From assembly GCF_003201935.1 (NCBI RefSeq), contig NZ_QJJL01000010.1, positions 1 to 64,000 of the forward strand: a stretch of DNA of 64,000 nucleotides, written 5' to 3'. Below the pieces are notes generated by a model. It did no database searches, was not told the origin of the DNA, and saw only the letters and a program-made list of their open reading frames with translations. The DNA is from Loktanella sp. PT4BL. Its GTDB lineage: Bacteria; Pseudomonadota; Alphaproteobacteria; Rhodobacterales; Rhodobacteraceae. The translations under genes and the position numbers were made by a program. Position 1 is the first letter of the stretch. Each line of letters begins with the position of its first letter. This document shows positions 1 to 7,940 of this stretch, piece by piece.

Positions 1-491
1 CGCACGCGCGCGGACCTCAGGTGAGTAGCGATTTGCCATTTTGCTTTTTGTCATAACCATCATCCTTACTTAAGTTGATGGTCTCCGACAAACTCGGAGC
101 GATTCACGGTGCTGTCTTTGTGTGTCGCGCAATCCGTTGGACGTAGTACGATCGGAGGATTGCTGAAAGCTACTTAGAGTTACCATCTTTACGGAACTGG
201 GGCTTGGCATGTCCGCTTGCTCCTATTTGACAAAAAGGTTTTCCACGCAGGGATTGAGAAGGCTAGGCCGTAAGCAGTAGATCAGGTTTCCAAACCGGCA
301 ATCGCTACACCATACCTTTGTGAGACGATCCTGACATATAGAGTTTACAACACGTCAATCGGATATTTGCTCACGATGCAACAAGCCCCTTCGGCGAGGG
401 CGCTACATTTAAGAGAGCACCTCAATTGGGTTTTGCATTGCGCTATAAAATAGCTATTCGGTCTCCTGGAATGTCATAATAGGAATAGGTC
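1..491. other. Gene-free, AT-richer stretch
   Basis: I see no convincing coding frame, RNA gene or long repeat in this stretch. Base composition is more AT-rich than most of the window, which is usual for horizontally acquired intergenic DNA. The last 30 bases carry a usable ribosome binding site (AGGAATAGG) for the small ORF that follows. Confidence 0.5.
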
Positions 492-683
492 ATGTCATCT
501 TCGCAGCTGCGTCAAAGATTCGAAATTACGATCCAATCTGGGGGTCAAATGTTGAAGCATGTTTGTGCAGCGCCTGAGGAGGCTGAAGCGGTGGATCGCA
601 TAATTCGCACTTATAAACACCGCAACCCTGTGCTTGTCAGTGTGAAGCGGCTTGGTGTGTTGCCTGCCAAGCTGAGACGCTAA
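492..683 (+). CDS. Small hypothetical protein (63 aa)
   Basis: This short basic protein is not one I recognise. It opens with MSSSQLRQRFEI and is rich in Arg and Lys, including an Arg-Arg C-terminus. No signal peptide, membrane segment or known motif is visible. The start is supported by an AGGAATAGG element a few bases upstream of the ATG. It stands alone, about 370 bases before the higBA pair and on the same strand, so it may be accessory-region cargo. It could also be a chance ORF. Confidence 0.4.
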   Translation: MSSSQLRQRFEITIQSGGQMLKHVCAAPEEAEAVDRIIRTYKHRNPVLVSVKRLGVLPAKLRR

Positions 684-988
684 CGTGACTTTAAGGGGCT
701 ATCCTGTTTATCCTACTCTCCGCGATTTGGGAGTGTGTGCCTGATTATGTATGCAGGCCACATTTGTCCGGTGATCCTCGATGTTGTGCGTTGCTCAGAG
801 AGTCTGCTTTCTTCGAATTGTCAATTTTATTTTGCGGGCGCGGTGAATGATGGCTATCCGCCGCAAGTAAATGCAGTCGAGGCTGTTCTTAGCAAATCGC
901 TTTATTGCTGCCGCAGAGTGATTTTTGATGTCGGCTGCAGCACCTCCAGTTCGCTGCGGTCTCTCCGGCAGGCAAGACACGCTTGACA
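684..988. other. Intergenic region before higBA
   Basis: Frames on both strands overlap heavily here and none shows family similarity or a good ribosome binding site. I therefore see no gene. The right end carries a consensus-like -35 box (TTGACA at 983-988) that probably belongs to the higBA promoter. Confidence 0.4.
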
Positions 989-989
989 A

Positions 990-1035
990 GTTCCCATTTG
1001 GGTAACATACGGAGAACGGTTCCCGATGAGGGAAC
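990..1035 (+). promoter_or_regulatory. higBA promoter/operator
   Basis: A perfect inverted repeat GTTCCC-GATGA-GGGAAC lies at 1019-1035, 13 bases upstream of the higB start. A further GTTCCC half site is at 990-995, next to a TTGACA -35 box at 983-988. Antitoxins of this class normally repress their own operon through such palindromes, so this is the likely HigA operator. The binding is inferred from position and symmetry only. Confidence 0.55.
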
Positions 1036-1048
1036 TTCGTGAGGTTGT

Positions 1049-1348
1049 ATGCGGATCCTGTCGAAACGAACACTTGTGGAATACTGGACCAAGCATGCGG
1101 CGGCGAAAGCCCCGCTTCAGTTCTGGTACGCTGAAGTCGAGCGGGCACAATGGGAGCGCCCGCAGGACGTGAAGGACATGTTTGGTGCATCCGTGGACTT
1201 CGTGGGCGACAGCAGGATCGTGTTCGACGTCGGCGGCAACAAGTTCCGTCTGGTCGCCCGCGTTGTGTACGGCCCGTATTACCGTGTGATGATCAAGTTC
1301 GTGGGAACCCACGCAGAATATGACAAGATTGACGTAACCAAGATCTAA
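1049..1348 (+). CDS. higB: HigB-type mRNA interferase toxin
   Basis: The 99-residue product resembles the HigB branch of the RelE superfamily, ribosome-dependent or free mRNA endonucleases that arrest translation when not neutralised. Visible hallmarks are the basic N-terminal helix with the W-KHAAAKAPLQFW segment, a central strand pattern (RIVFDVGGNKFRL) and the C-terminal VGTHAEYDKID typical of this family. It has full family length. The antitoxin gene follows after 19 bases in the same direction, so the two are co-transcribed in toxin-first order as is usual for higBA. Autoregulation is expected through the palindrome just upstream. Confidence 0.85.
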   Translation: MRILSKRTLVEYWTKHAAAKAPLQFWYAEVERAQWERPQDVKDMFGASVDFVGDSRIVFDVGGNKFRLVARVVYGPYYRVMIKFVGTHAEYDKIDVTKI

Positions 1349-1367
1349 GTAAACCAGGAAGAAACAG

Positions 1368-1757
1368 ATGGAACTCCGCGCCATTAGAACCGATGAAGAT
1401 CTGGATTGGGCGCTTGCGGAAATCGAACAATACTTCGATGCACCGCCTGCGCCTGGAACGGAAGAAGCCGATCGCTTCGACATCCTGACCGATCTCATTG
1501 AAGCCTATGAAAACCGTGAATACCCCATAGAGGCGCTCGATCCGATCGAGACGCTGAAGGTCTTCATGGACATCAAGAAGAAAAAGCAGAGTGATCTGGC
1601 CGAGCTGGTTGGCGGCAAGCCCCGCGCTTCCGAGATCATGAACCGCAAGCGTCCGCTAACCCTGCGCATGATTCAGAAGATCAACACCAGCTGGAAAATC
1701 CCAGCGGCCTCTCTGATCGCACCCTATCACCTCGAGGCCAACGGCGAGGGGGCCTGA
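1368..1757 (+). CDS. higA: HigA-type antitoxin, HTH protein
   Basis: This 129-residue protein is the expected partner of the preceding toxin. Its N-terminal half is acidic (EDLDWALAEIEQYFDAPPAPG) as in toxin-binding regions. Residues 60-115 form a helix-turn-helix of the XRE/HigA type (KKKKQSDLAELVGGKPRASEI followed by MNRKRPLTLRMIQ). The ribosome site AGGAAG precedes the ATG. It should bind HigB and repress the operon. This type of pair stabilises plasmids and genomic islands, consistent with its place beside a prophage remnant. Confidence 0.85.
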   Translation: MELRAIRTDEDLDWALAEIEQYFDAPPAPGTEEADRFDILTDLIEAYENREYPIEALDPIETLKVFMDIKKKKQSDLAELVGGKPRASEIMNRKRPLTLRMIQKINTSWKIPAASLIAPYHLEANGEGA

Positions 1758-1915
1758 TCCCCCTCCCATGGTTCCTCCCTGGGCATTTGCGTATACGGGG
1801 GGGCTTGGCGCGCCATTTCGCTAGCGCGTGGCTTTTTCACCGGGGAATCCACTTTGAAGCCAGCTTGCCCAGCCGGGAAAATAAAGTGACTCAATTACAA
1901 AGGGTTGGACGCATA

Positions 1916-1985
1916 AAACTGGCTCTCAGGGTGGATTCTTGAGTAATTTAGTCAAGAATCCACCAAGCCAAAAGCGCGCCAGTTT
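1916..1985. repeat. Nested long palindrome (cruciform-like)
   Basis: An inner perfect inverted repeat, GGTGGATTCTTGA at 1930-1942 and its complement at 1952-1964, encloses a 9-base spacer. It is nested inside an outer one, AAACTGGC at 1916-1923 and GCCAGTTT at 1978-1985. There is no U-tract, so it is not a classical terminator. It sits in the 477-base gap between higA and the prophage methyltransferase, where I see no gene. The rest of the gap is AT-rich and carries two partial direct repeats of the CCAGCCRGGGAA type. A recombination or protein-binding site is possible. Confidence 0.5.
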
Positions 1986-2234
1986 ATCCAGCCAGGGAAG
2001 CCACCCTGTTTGAAGCTTACGTGGATTAATCAGAACGTATTGGTTCCGCGCCTAAAAATGGTTTGACATTTCTAGCCCCCTTGACTCATACACAAATCAT
2101 CGAAGTTTTGCGCCCGGAGGATACCCCTCGCGGGCGCTTTTTGTTTCCCCACATCGCGGATCCCAATGCAGTCACCGGCTTCCTTGGCCGTGGCATCAAC
2201 ACGTCCGCCCTACCCCACAAACGAGAACATCCTC

Positions 2235-3497
2235 ATGGACCTTGTCTTCGCGCCAAGCGAGATCGAGACGTGGCCGATCGACCGGCTGCACCCCTATGCC
2301 CGTAATGCCAAGATCCATGGCGACGATCAGGTGGCCAAGATCGCGGCCAGCATGGCCAAGTTCGGCTGGACCGTGCCCTGCATGGTTGCCGACGATGGTG
2401 AGCTGATCGCCGGGCATGGCCGGGTGCTGGCCGCAACGATGCTGGGGCTGACGGATGTGCCGGTCATTCGGCTGGGGCACCTTGATGAAGCCGAGCGGCG
2501 GGCCTACCGGATCGCCGACAATAAACTGACCGAACTGGGTGACTGGGACGAAGCCATGCTGCGCGACGAGATCGCGGGGCTGCTGGCGGATGATTTTGAT
2601 CTGTCGCTTCTGGGGATCACTGATGCAGAGCTCGATGCGCTGCTGCAAGACCCCGATGCGCTGGGCACTGATGGTCCGGTCGAGGGCGAGGATGACATTC
2701 CGGATGTGCCGGTGACGCCGGTGTCGGTCCCTGGTGATCTCTGGCAGCTCGGGTCGCACAGGCTGATCTGTGGTGACAGTACGTCGGCCGATGTCGTCGG
2801 ACGGCTACTTGGCGATGTGAAGCCCCTGCTGATGGTTACCGACCCGCCCTACGGTGTGGAATACGACCCAGGCTGGCGCAACCAGGCGGGTGCGGCCAAG
2901 ACCAAGCGCACCGGAAAGGTGCTGAATGATGACCGCGCGGACTGGCGCGAGGCCTGGTCTCTGTTTCCCGGCGATGTCGCCTATGTCTGGCACGGGGCTC
3001 TGCATGCAGCGACCGTGGCCGACAGCCTGATTGCCTCAGGCTTCAATATCCGCTCGCAGATTATCTGGGCCAAGGACCGGCTGGTGCTCAGTCGCGGTGA
3101 CTATCACTGGCAGCACGAGCCTTGCTGGTATGCCGTGCGCGCCAAGGGCAAAGGCCACTGGGCAGGCGATCGCAAGCAGACCACCCTATGGCAGATTGCC
3201 AACAAGGATCAGGATGCAGATACCGTGCATGGGACGCAAAAGCCCGTCGAATGCATGCGCCGCCCAATACTGAACAACTCCAGTCCCGGCCAGGCCGTGT
3301 TCGAGCCCTTCATGGGGTCCAGCACCACGCTGATCGCGGCGGAAACGACGGGGCGGGTCTGCCTTGGCGTTGAGTTGAACCCGGCCTATGTCGATGTCGC
3401 CATCGAGCGCTGGCAGCAGTTCACCGGCGAGGACGCCTTGCTTGTGGAAACCGGCGAGAGCTTTGCCGCCCTCAAATCTCAAAGGCTGGCGGCATGA
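2235..3497 (+). CDS. ParB/Srx-fused site-specific DNA methyltransferase
   Basis: Two domains are visible. An N-terminal ParB/sulfiredoxin-like domain covers about residues 5-110 (PYARNAKIHGDDQVAKIAAS, then GELIAGHGRVLAA). A C-terminal amino-methyltransferase carries the catalytic DPPYG motif around residue 205 and the SAM-binding PFMGSSTTLIAAE near 365. Motif order (DPPY before FxGS) is that of the beta class modifying adenine N6 or cytosine N4. Such fusions are common in Rhodobacterales prophages, where they probably protect phage DNA. I start it at the ATG giving MDLVFAPSEIE because the ParB similarity begins there; an in-frame ATG 69 bases upstream is possible. No cognate restriction gene is nearby. 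Confidence 0.85.
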   Translation: MDLVFAPSEIETWPIDRLHPYARNAKIHGDDQVAKIAASMAKFGWTVPCMVADDGELIAGHGRVLAATMLGLTDVPVIRLGHLDEAERRAYRIADNKLTELGDWDEAMLRDEIAGLLADDFDLSLLGITDAELDALLQDPDALGTDGPVEGEDDIPDVPVTPVSVPGDLWQLGSHRLICGDSTSADVVGRLLGDVKPLLMVTDPPYGVEYDPGWRNQAGAAKTKRTGKVLNDDRADWREAWSLFPGDVAYVWHGALHAATVADSLIASGFNIRSQIIWAKDRLVLSRGDYHWQHEPCWYAVRAKGKGHWAGDRKQTTLWQIANKDQDADTVHGTQKPVECMRRPILNNSSPGQAVFEPFMGSSTTLIAAETTGRVCLGVELNPAYVDVAIERWQQFTGEDALLVETGESFAALKSQRLAA

Positions 3498-3703
3498 GAC
3501 AGTCGCGCAGGATGTCACTGGTTGAGGCTGGCGCCAACGTCGTGGTCGGTTATGTGCTGGCCGTTGCGACGCAGATCGTGGTGTTTCCATGGTTTGGTCT
3601 GGTGGTCAGCATCGGCAACACTCTCGCGATCGGCGCGATCTTCGTCATCACCTCGCTTCTACGCAGTTACGTGCTGCGCAGACTGTTCGAGCGCTGGCAA
3701 TAA
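3494..3703 (+). CDS. DUF7220-like small membrane protein
   Basis: The 69-residue product has two hydrophobic spans (about residues 14-32 and 35-55) and a basic C-terminus (LRSYVLRRLFERWQ). Small proteins of this form, often labelled DUF7220, accompany prophage-borne DNA methyltransferases and are of unknown function. The start overlaps the methyltransferase stop by four bases (ATGA), so it is translationally coupled to that gene. It ends ten bases before a convergent gene. Confidence 0.65.
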   Translation: MRQSRRMSLVEAGANVVVGYVLAVATQIVVFPWFGLVVSIGNTLAIGAIFVITSLLRSYVLRRLFERWQ

Positions 3704-3712
3704 CGACCACAG

Positions 3713-4252
3713 TCATGCAACGTCGAGTTTGTAGACTGTTCCCCGCCCGTCTTGCTTTTCAGAGATGACCGGCAGACCCAGTTTTTTCTTCAGGCCACCA
3801 GAGATCAGGCCGCGAACACTATGCGCCAACCACCCCGTCACAGCGACGATTTCAGCGATGGAGGCCCCCTCAGGCCGCTGCAGAAGGGTGATGATCTGTG
3901 CCTGTTTGGTATTGGCTCGTATCATCGGTGTTTTGGGTGCCGGTGCTGCGGCTGCATGCTGACGGACCGCAGCCATGGTTTTGACGACCACCGGTTCGAT
4001 CCCCACTGCCAGCAGCCCTGCGTCGGTGACGACCAGCGTGGTGCCGTGACCATCACCGGTTTCGCGCCAGAGCGGTTCGCCTTTGCGAGTGTCGGCATCG
4101 ACCTCTTCGAGCCAGCCGCGGTCGATCATCATGGTCACGACCTTCTTGGCAGCAGCGCCATGCAGCCCCTCGGGCAGCGGCATTGCGATGTTGTCTGCGC
4201 GCTGGGCGCCCGTGGTCAGGATCAGGCTTTGGGTTTTGGTGAGATTGGGCAT
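3713..4252 (-). CDS. DUF3489 domain protein
   Basis: The C-terminal 75 residues (TKQAQIITLLQRPEGASIAEIVAVTGWLAHSVRG and following) match the DUF3489 family, a winged-helix-like domain of unknown role frequent in alphaproteobacterial prophages. The N-terminal half contains a second helix-turn-helix-like segment around residues 25-60. The product is probably a DNA-binding accessory protein. It is the first gene of a leftward group with the next three small ORFs and converges on the methyltransferase pair. Confidence 0.75.
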   Translation of the reverse strand: MPNLTKTQSLILTTGAQRADNIAMPLPEGLHGAAAKKVVTMMIDRGWLEEVDADTRKGEPLWRETGDGHGTTLVVTDAGLLAVGIEPVVVKTMAAVRQHAAAAPAPKTPMIRANTKQAQIITLLQRPEGASIAEIVAVTGWLAHSVRGLISGGLKKKLGLPVISEKQDGRGTVYKLDVA

Positions 4253-4350
4253 AATGGCCTCCGGTCAAACGGGCAACGCAGGATGCGTGCCCTTCTACCG
4301 GCATTGGCCCGCGCGAGCGCGGGCGGGCCCGAACGTGATGGGTGCGAGCC

Positions 4351-4752
4351 TCAGTCTGCGTCTGTCATCGCGGCCGTGATTGCAAAGTGCTGCACCCAAC
4401 CCGTCAGATACGGCAGACCCGCGGGGATGCCTTCTTCACGCGCTGTGCTGCGGCTGATGCGCCAGCCCTGCCAGCGGCGGATTGCTGATTTGATGGCCGC
4501 CTCGCTGTCGATATTACAGCCCGTAATGTTGCCCACCACATCGTCCGCAAAGTGGCGACCCATTCGACTGTCAAGAAAGTCGCGGATGCCGATCATCTCG
4601 TCTTCACTATCGGCGCCGATGGCTGTGGCGATAAGGGTGGAAGCCAGCGTCCAGACCTCTGCACTGCGCCGCTCGCGCAGTGGGCAGTGTGTCAGGGTTT
4701 GGAAAAAGCCGTAGTCTTCGTTGCGGCTGGGGTGAATGGCGTGTGCGGTCAT
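4351..4752 (-). CDS. Conserved hypothetical phage-region protein
   Basis: This 133-residue protein starts MTAHAIHPSRNEDYGFFQTL. The start is supported by AAAGGA seven bases upstream; an upstream in-frame ATG lacks a good ribosome site. Hydrophobic residues are spread as in a soluble helical protein, and there is no recognisable catalytic motif. Proteins of this appearance recur in Rhodobacteraceae prophages next to DUF3489 genes. I cannot assign a function. Confidence 0.6.
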   Translation of the reverse strand: MTAHAIHPSRNEDYGFFQTLTHCPLRERRSAEVWTLASTLIATAIGADSEDEMIGIRDFLDSRMGRHFADDVVGNITGCNIDSEAAIKSAIRRWQGWRISRSTAREEGIPAGLPYLTGWVQHFAITAAMTDAD

Positions 4753-4851
4753 GGGCTTGGATCCTTTGGTGCGCTGCATCGTTTTGGTGAAACAACCATC
4801 GCTCTGACAGGGCGATTAGCGTAGTCAATTCGGCGCAATTTGATTGCTTTT

Positions 4852-5139
4852 TTACACGCCCCGCAGGGAGGTCAGTTCACGCCATGCACCGGCTTGCCAG
4901 ATATAAAGATGGCTGAGTTCGCAAGTGGGATGCGACAGGATGCGGGGTGCGCGCGGTGGATCAAAACAGTCCAGTGCTTCTGCACGCACTTGCCGGATTT
5001 CGCGGGCGGCAAGAATGTCCTCGGGTGTCCAACGCGCCAGAGCGGGCAGCATATGGGAGGGGTATCCGTCAAAGTGCACATACACATGTGCCCATTTGTC
5101 AGGCCCTGTCTGAATGGCGATCTGTGCGCGCGTGCTCAT
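4852..5139 (-). CDS. Small hypothetical phage-region protein
   Basis: The 95-residue product begins MSTRAQIAIQTGPDKWAHVYVHFDGYPSHMLPAL, a pattern I associate with small conserved proteins of Rhodobacterales prophage accessory modules. No motif of known function is visible. It lies in the same leftward run as its neighbours, preceded by a 13-base gap carrying a GGAGGA ribosome site. Confidence 0.6.
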   Translation of the reverse strand: MSTRAQIAIQTGPDKWAHVYVHFDGYPSHMLPALARWTPEDILAAREIRQVRAEALDCFDPPRAPRILSHPTCELSHLYIWQAGAWRELTSLRGV

Positions 5140-5152
5140 GACCAGTCCTCCT

Positions 5153-5374
5153 TCAAATCAGCTGCAGCTCGGCCAGCACGGTGCTGGCGGCGGCGAGCTG
5201 GCTGGTCGGCAGTTCGATCTTGATGTGCGAGAAGATGTCCGAGGCTTCAGCCTTGATGCCTGCGTCCCGCAGCGCCGTCTCGATGGCTGCTGCGGTGGCG
5301 TCGGGGCGGCTGCGGTCAAAGTGGTCGGGCAGCGCAGCGTGGTCGATGCGGATTGTCGTGGTGGCCATGGTCAT
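5153..5374 (-). CDS. Small hypothetical phage-region protein
   Basis: This 73-residue soluble protein has an alternating hydrophobic pattern consistent with a small alpha/beta fold. The start is set by GAGGAG about seven bases before the ATG. It is closely spaced with the flanking small genes and so is probably in one transcript. Function is not recognised. Confidence 0.55.
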   Translation of the reverse strand: MTMATTTIRIDHAALPDHFDRSRPDATAAAIETALRDAGIKAEASDIFSHIKIELPTSQLAAASTVLAELQLI

Positions 5375-5384
5375 GGTGTGCTCC

Positions 5385-5567
5385 TCAAGCCTGCTGTTCG
5401 ATCAGGGCGAGAATGGCGATCGCCATCCCGCCGAGATACTCGCTGCGACGAAACACGATATCGTCGATCTCGCCTGCGCAGGTGATGGCGGGATCAACAG
5501 CCAGGCTCTCGGCCATATGCGGCAGCAGGCTTTTGGCTTGGGCGTTGTAACGTTCTGCGAGGGTCAT
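5385..5567 (-). CDS. Small hypothetical phage-region protein
   Basis: This 60-residue product (MTLAERYNAQAKSLLPHMAE at the N-terminus) is the promoter-proximal gene of the leftward small-gene run. GGAG eight bases upstream supports the start. It carries no recognisable domain. Its place between a DUF3489 group and a terminase remnant makes a phage origin likely. Confidence 0.5.
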   Translation of the reverse strand: MTLAERYNAQAKSLLPHMAESLAVDPAITCAGEIDDIVFRRSEYLGGMAIAILALIEQQA

Positions 5568-5677
5568 GGGTCTGTCTCCGTTCTGGCGTGTTTGCTTGCA
5601 CTGAGAATCGCTCTGACGGGCAGTATAATCAACTCAAATAGATCGGCTTTCCCGTTTATTTACAATATGTTGAGGAC

Positions 5678-5914
5678 ATGCAAAGCGCCATGGAAGATCT
5701 ATCTGAACGCGCCTATGCAGAACGGTCCGGTCTGTCGCGTGGAGCCGTTCAGAAGGCCCGCAAGAATGGTCGCCTGGTGCTTTTTGCCGATGGGTCGATT
5801 GATGCGGTGGCGTCTGATGCACGCCGCGGTGCCATGACGGATCCGGATCAACAAATGCGGTCGCGTGGTGGTGTTGGGGGTAGTGGTTCTGCTGGTGATA
5901 GTGCGTTGATGTAG
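5678..5914 (+). pseudogene. Terminase small subunit (Nu1-like) N-terminal remnant
   Basis: The first 55 or so residues (DLSERAYAERSGLSRGAVQK and then RLVLFADGSIDAVASDARR) look like the winged-helix DNA-binding N-terminus of phage packaging protein Nu1, the terminase small subunit. After about residue 58 the sequence turns into low-complexity Gly/Ser (RGGVGGSGSAGDSAL) and stops at 78 residues, less than half the usual length. No large terminase, portal or capsid gene follows. The prophage is therefore cut here, just before the catabolic cluster. Confidence 0.55.
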
Positions 5915-6245
5915 GCTGATAAATGCTACGTCAACCACCATCATTTTCCCCCTCGTCAGACATTGTTGGGTTCTGGAGCGAAGGTCGGTTTTAAGCCCGA
6001 CTTCCAAGTTGCGGCATCGCAAATAAGGTCCGCTTTCAGAAAACTGAAATTTTGCCCTCGAAGGAAACGTCCCAAAGTTGACGTTCATTGTGACTGTCAG
6101 AACTACTATATCGCATTCTCCAAAGTGCCCTTAGATTGCTTACGCGTTATTTCGCTGGCACCCACGTCGTTCATATGGATACAGTTTTCACTAGCACCCG
6201 TTGAACCCATCACGGATCTAAAGAGCGAAGCTTTCAGCTACGCTT
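5915..6245. other. Junction region without a gene
   Basis: This stretch separates the broken terminase gene from the ureohydrolase stop codon. Frames on both strands are open for up to about 100 codons, but I see no family similarity or convincing ribosome site. It probably contains the scar where prophage and catabolic DNA were joined. Confidence 0.35.
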
Positions 6246-7196
6246 CTATGGCACCATAACACATAGAAGCTCGAATATGATGGAGGCCCCAAGAAATGCT
6301 GTGTTTCCGCTTTGATCAAAGGGCGGGGACACTTCGACGAGGTCTGCGCCAATTATGTTCACTTTGTCCAATGCGCGAACAACCTGAAGTGCTTGGTAGG
6401 AGTTTGGTCCCCCAATTTCGGGGGTGCCAGTTCCGGGCGCAAAGCTAGGGTCCACAAAATCTATATCGTAGGAAATATAAGTCTCAGACTCTCCGACAAT
6501 ATCGCAGGCCTCTTGCATCACGTCGTCCACACCGCGTGCATGAAATTCTTCAATCGGTATGACACGAATTCCGACAGCCTCAGCGAAATCACGGTCTTCG
6601 CTGTCGTAGGTCGTGCCGCGAATACCGATTTGAACGACTTTTTTGGGATCAAGAAGCCCCTCTTCAACCGCGCGGCGAAACGGCGTTCCGTGAGTGTACC
6701 GTGTGCCGCCGAAATAGCTGTCAAAAAGATCTGTGTGGCTGTCGAAATGGATCATCGAAACAGGCGCATCTTTTGCCAAAGCACGCAGCACAGGCAGGGA
6801 TGTCAGGTGGTCCCCACCAGCCGTTAGTGGACGAATGCCGGCCGCCTTCACGTTTTCATAAAACGCTGTGACTCGCGCCATTGTCGCCATCAAATCCGCC
6901 GGGTTGGGCGCAACATCGCCAAGATCTGCACAGTTGGCCAATTCGAACGGACGCACACCAGTGCCTCCATTTTGTGCCCGCATCATTGTCGACATATCCC
7001 GCAGCTGGCGGGGGCCGTGGCGGGGGCCGGGGCGGTTTGTGGTTCCACCATCCCACGGCACACCGATCAGGCCAATATCGACGTCTTTGATCTTCGGATC
7101 GTCCAGCGCAACATGCGGCAGGCGCATAAACGTCGGGATACCTGCAAAACGCGGAAGATCGAAACCAGACACCGGTTGAAAATATGTATCACTCAT
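6246..7196 (-). CDS. Ureohydrolase (agmatinase/guanidino-acid hydrolase family)
   Basis: This 316-residue protein of the arginase superfamily hydrolyses a guanidino group to urea with two metal ions. The metal-ligand set is complete: GGDH (H130), FDSHTD (D152, H154, D156) and SYDIDFVDP (D244, D246), followed by the loop PGTGTPEIGG. The usual DAH is DSH here, one residue off the common agmatinase pattern. Substrate cannot be read from sequence; agmatine, guanidinobutyrate, guanidinopropionate and guanidine are candidates. It is the last gene of a leftward operon with two SDR dehydrogenases and a NitT/TauT ABC transporter, which suggests that a guanidino or ureido compound is imported, oxidised and hydrolysed. 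Confidence 0.85.
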   Translation of the reverse strand: MSDTYFQPVSGFDLPRFAGIPTFMRLPHVALDDPKIKDVDIGLIGVPWDGGTTNRPGPRHGPRQLRDMSTMMRAQNGGTGVRPFELANCADLGDVAPNPADLMATMARVTAFYENVKAAGIRPLTAGGDHLTSLPVLRALAKDAPVSMIHFDSHTDLFDSYFGGTRYTHGTPFRRAVEEGLLDPKKVVQIGIRGTTYDSEDRDFAEAVGIRVIPIEEFHARGVDDVMQEACDIVGESETYISYDIDFVDPSFAPGTGTPEIGGPNSYQALQVVRALDKVNIIGADLVEVSPPFDQSGNTAFLGASIIFELLCVMVP

Positions 7197-7208
7197 TGCT
7201 ATTCTCCA

Positions 7209-7940
7209 TTAGCGCATCACGCTGCCGCCGTTTACGCCAAAACATTGGCCGGTGATGAATGTACTGTCGGGGCCCGCGAGATAACGAACCATCGACGCGA
7301 TTTCTTTTGGGTCGCCAAAACGCGCCAAAGGAGTAGCGAGGTCTTTTGCAAGCGCCTCTGCGCTCATGGATTCAGGTTTTGTCATGTCTGTGGCGATTGA
7401 TCCGGGCGCGACGGCGTTGACCAAGATGTCCGGCGCGAATTCATGGGCCATGCTGCGCGTCATGCTGATGATGGCACCCTTTGATGCGCAATAGGCGATC
7501 ATGTTTTCACGTCCCAGAACGCCCAAATCACTGGCAATGCAAATGATCCGCCCCGTCGTGGTGCGCCGCACAAAGGCCCGTGACGCAAGAAACGCACCCC
7601 TCAGATTAACGGCGATGACGCGATCAAAATCTCGCACTTCAGTTTGCGAAAGTGGGGCTTCTTTCAGGATGCCCGCGTTGTTCACAAGGATCGTTGCCAC
7701 GCCCAATGCCTGTTGCGTTGAGGTAAAGAAACTGTCGATTTCGCCCTCATTGGAGACATCACAGACAAAGGCAAACCCTTCGCTGAGGGAATTGATAGCG
7801 ACCAAGGTTTCTGCCGCCTCGGGGTCATCGGCATGACAAAAGGCAACCTTCGCTCCCTGCTGCGCCAATGCAATACAAATCGCCCGCCCAATGCCGCGTG
7901 ATCCCCCTGTGACGATCGCGGTCTGGCCTGAAAGGGTCAC
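7209..7940 (-). CDS. SDR-family oxidoreductase
   Basis: This is a classical short-chain dehydrogenase of 243 residues. It has the cofactor motif TGGSRGIGRA at residues 12-21, NNAG near 88, and the catalytic Ser/Tyr/Lys with YCASKGA near 149. The C-terminal GQCFGVNGG is typical of FabG-like members. It should reduce a carbonyl or oxidise an alcohol with NAD(P)H. Its start overlaps the stop of the SDR gene upstream by four bases, so the two are coupled and probably catalyse consecutive or paired steps on the substrate brought in by the ABC transporter. Confidence 0.85.
   Translation of the reverse strand: MTLSGQTAIVTGGSRGIGRAICIALAQQGAKVAFCHADDPEAAETLVAINSLSEGFAFVCDVSNEGEIDSFFTSTQQALGVATILVNNAGILKEAPLSQTEVRDFDRVIAVNLRGAFLASRAFVRRTTTGRIICIASDLGVLGRENMIAYCASKGAIISMTRSMAHEFAPDILVNAVAPGSIATDMTKPESMSAEALAKDLATPLARFGDPKEIASMVRYLAGPDSTFITGQCFGVNGGSVMR

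Noticed and set aside
735..1190. Overlapping frames on both strands before higB
   Set aside because: They overlap each other and the toxin gene, lack ribosome sites and show no family similarity.
2196..2759. 187-codon frame opposite the ParB-methyltransferase gene
   Set aside because: It is an antisense shadow of a strongly recognised gene, with Arg/His-rich composition typical of high-GC shadows.
3752..4714. 320-codon frame opposite DUF3489 and its neighbour
   Set aside because: The other strand carries recognisable genes with ribosome sites. This frame is Cys/His/Arg-rich and spans two of them.
5963..6259. 98-codon frame before the ureohydrolase
   Set aside because: It has no ribosome site and no similarity, and it runs into the ureohydrolase stop region. 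It is probably junction DNA.
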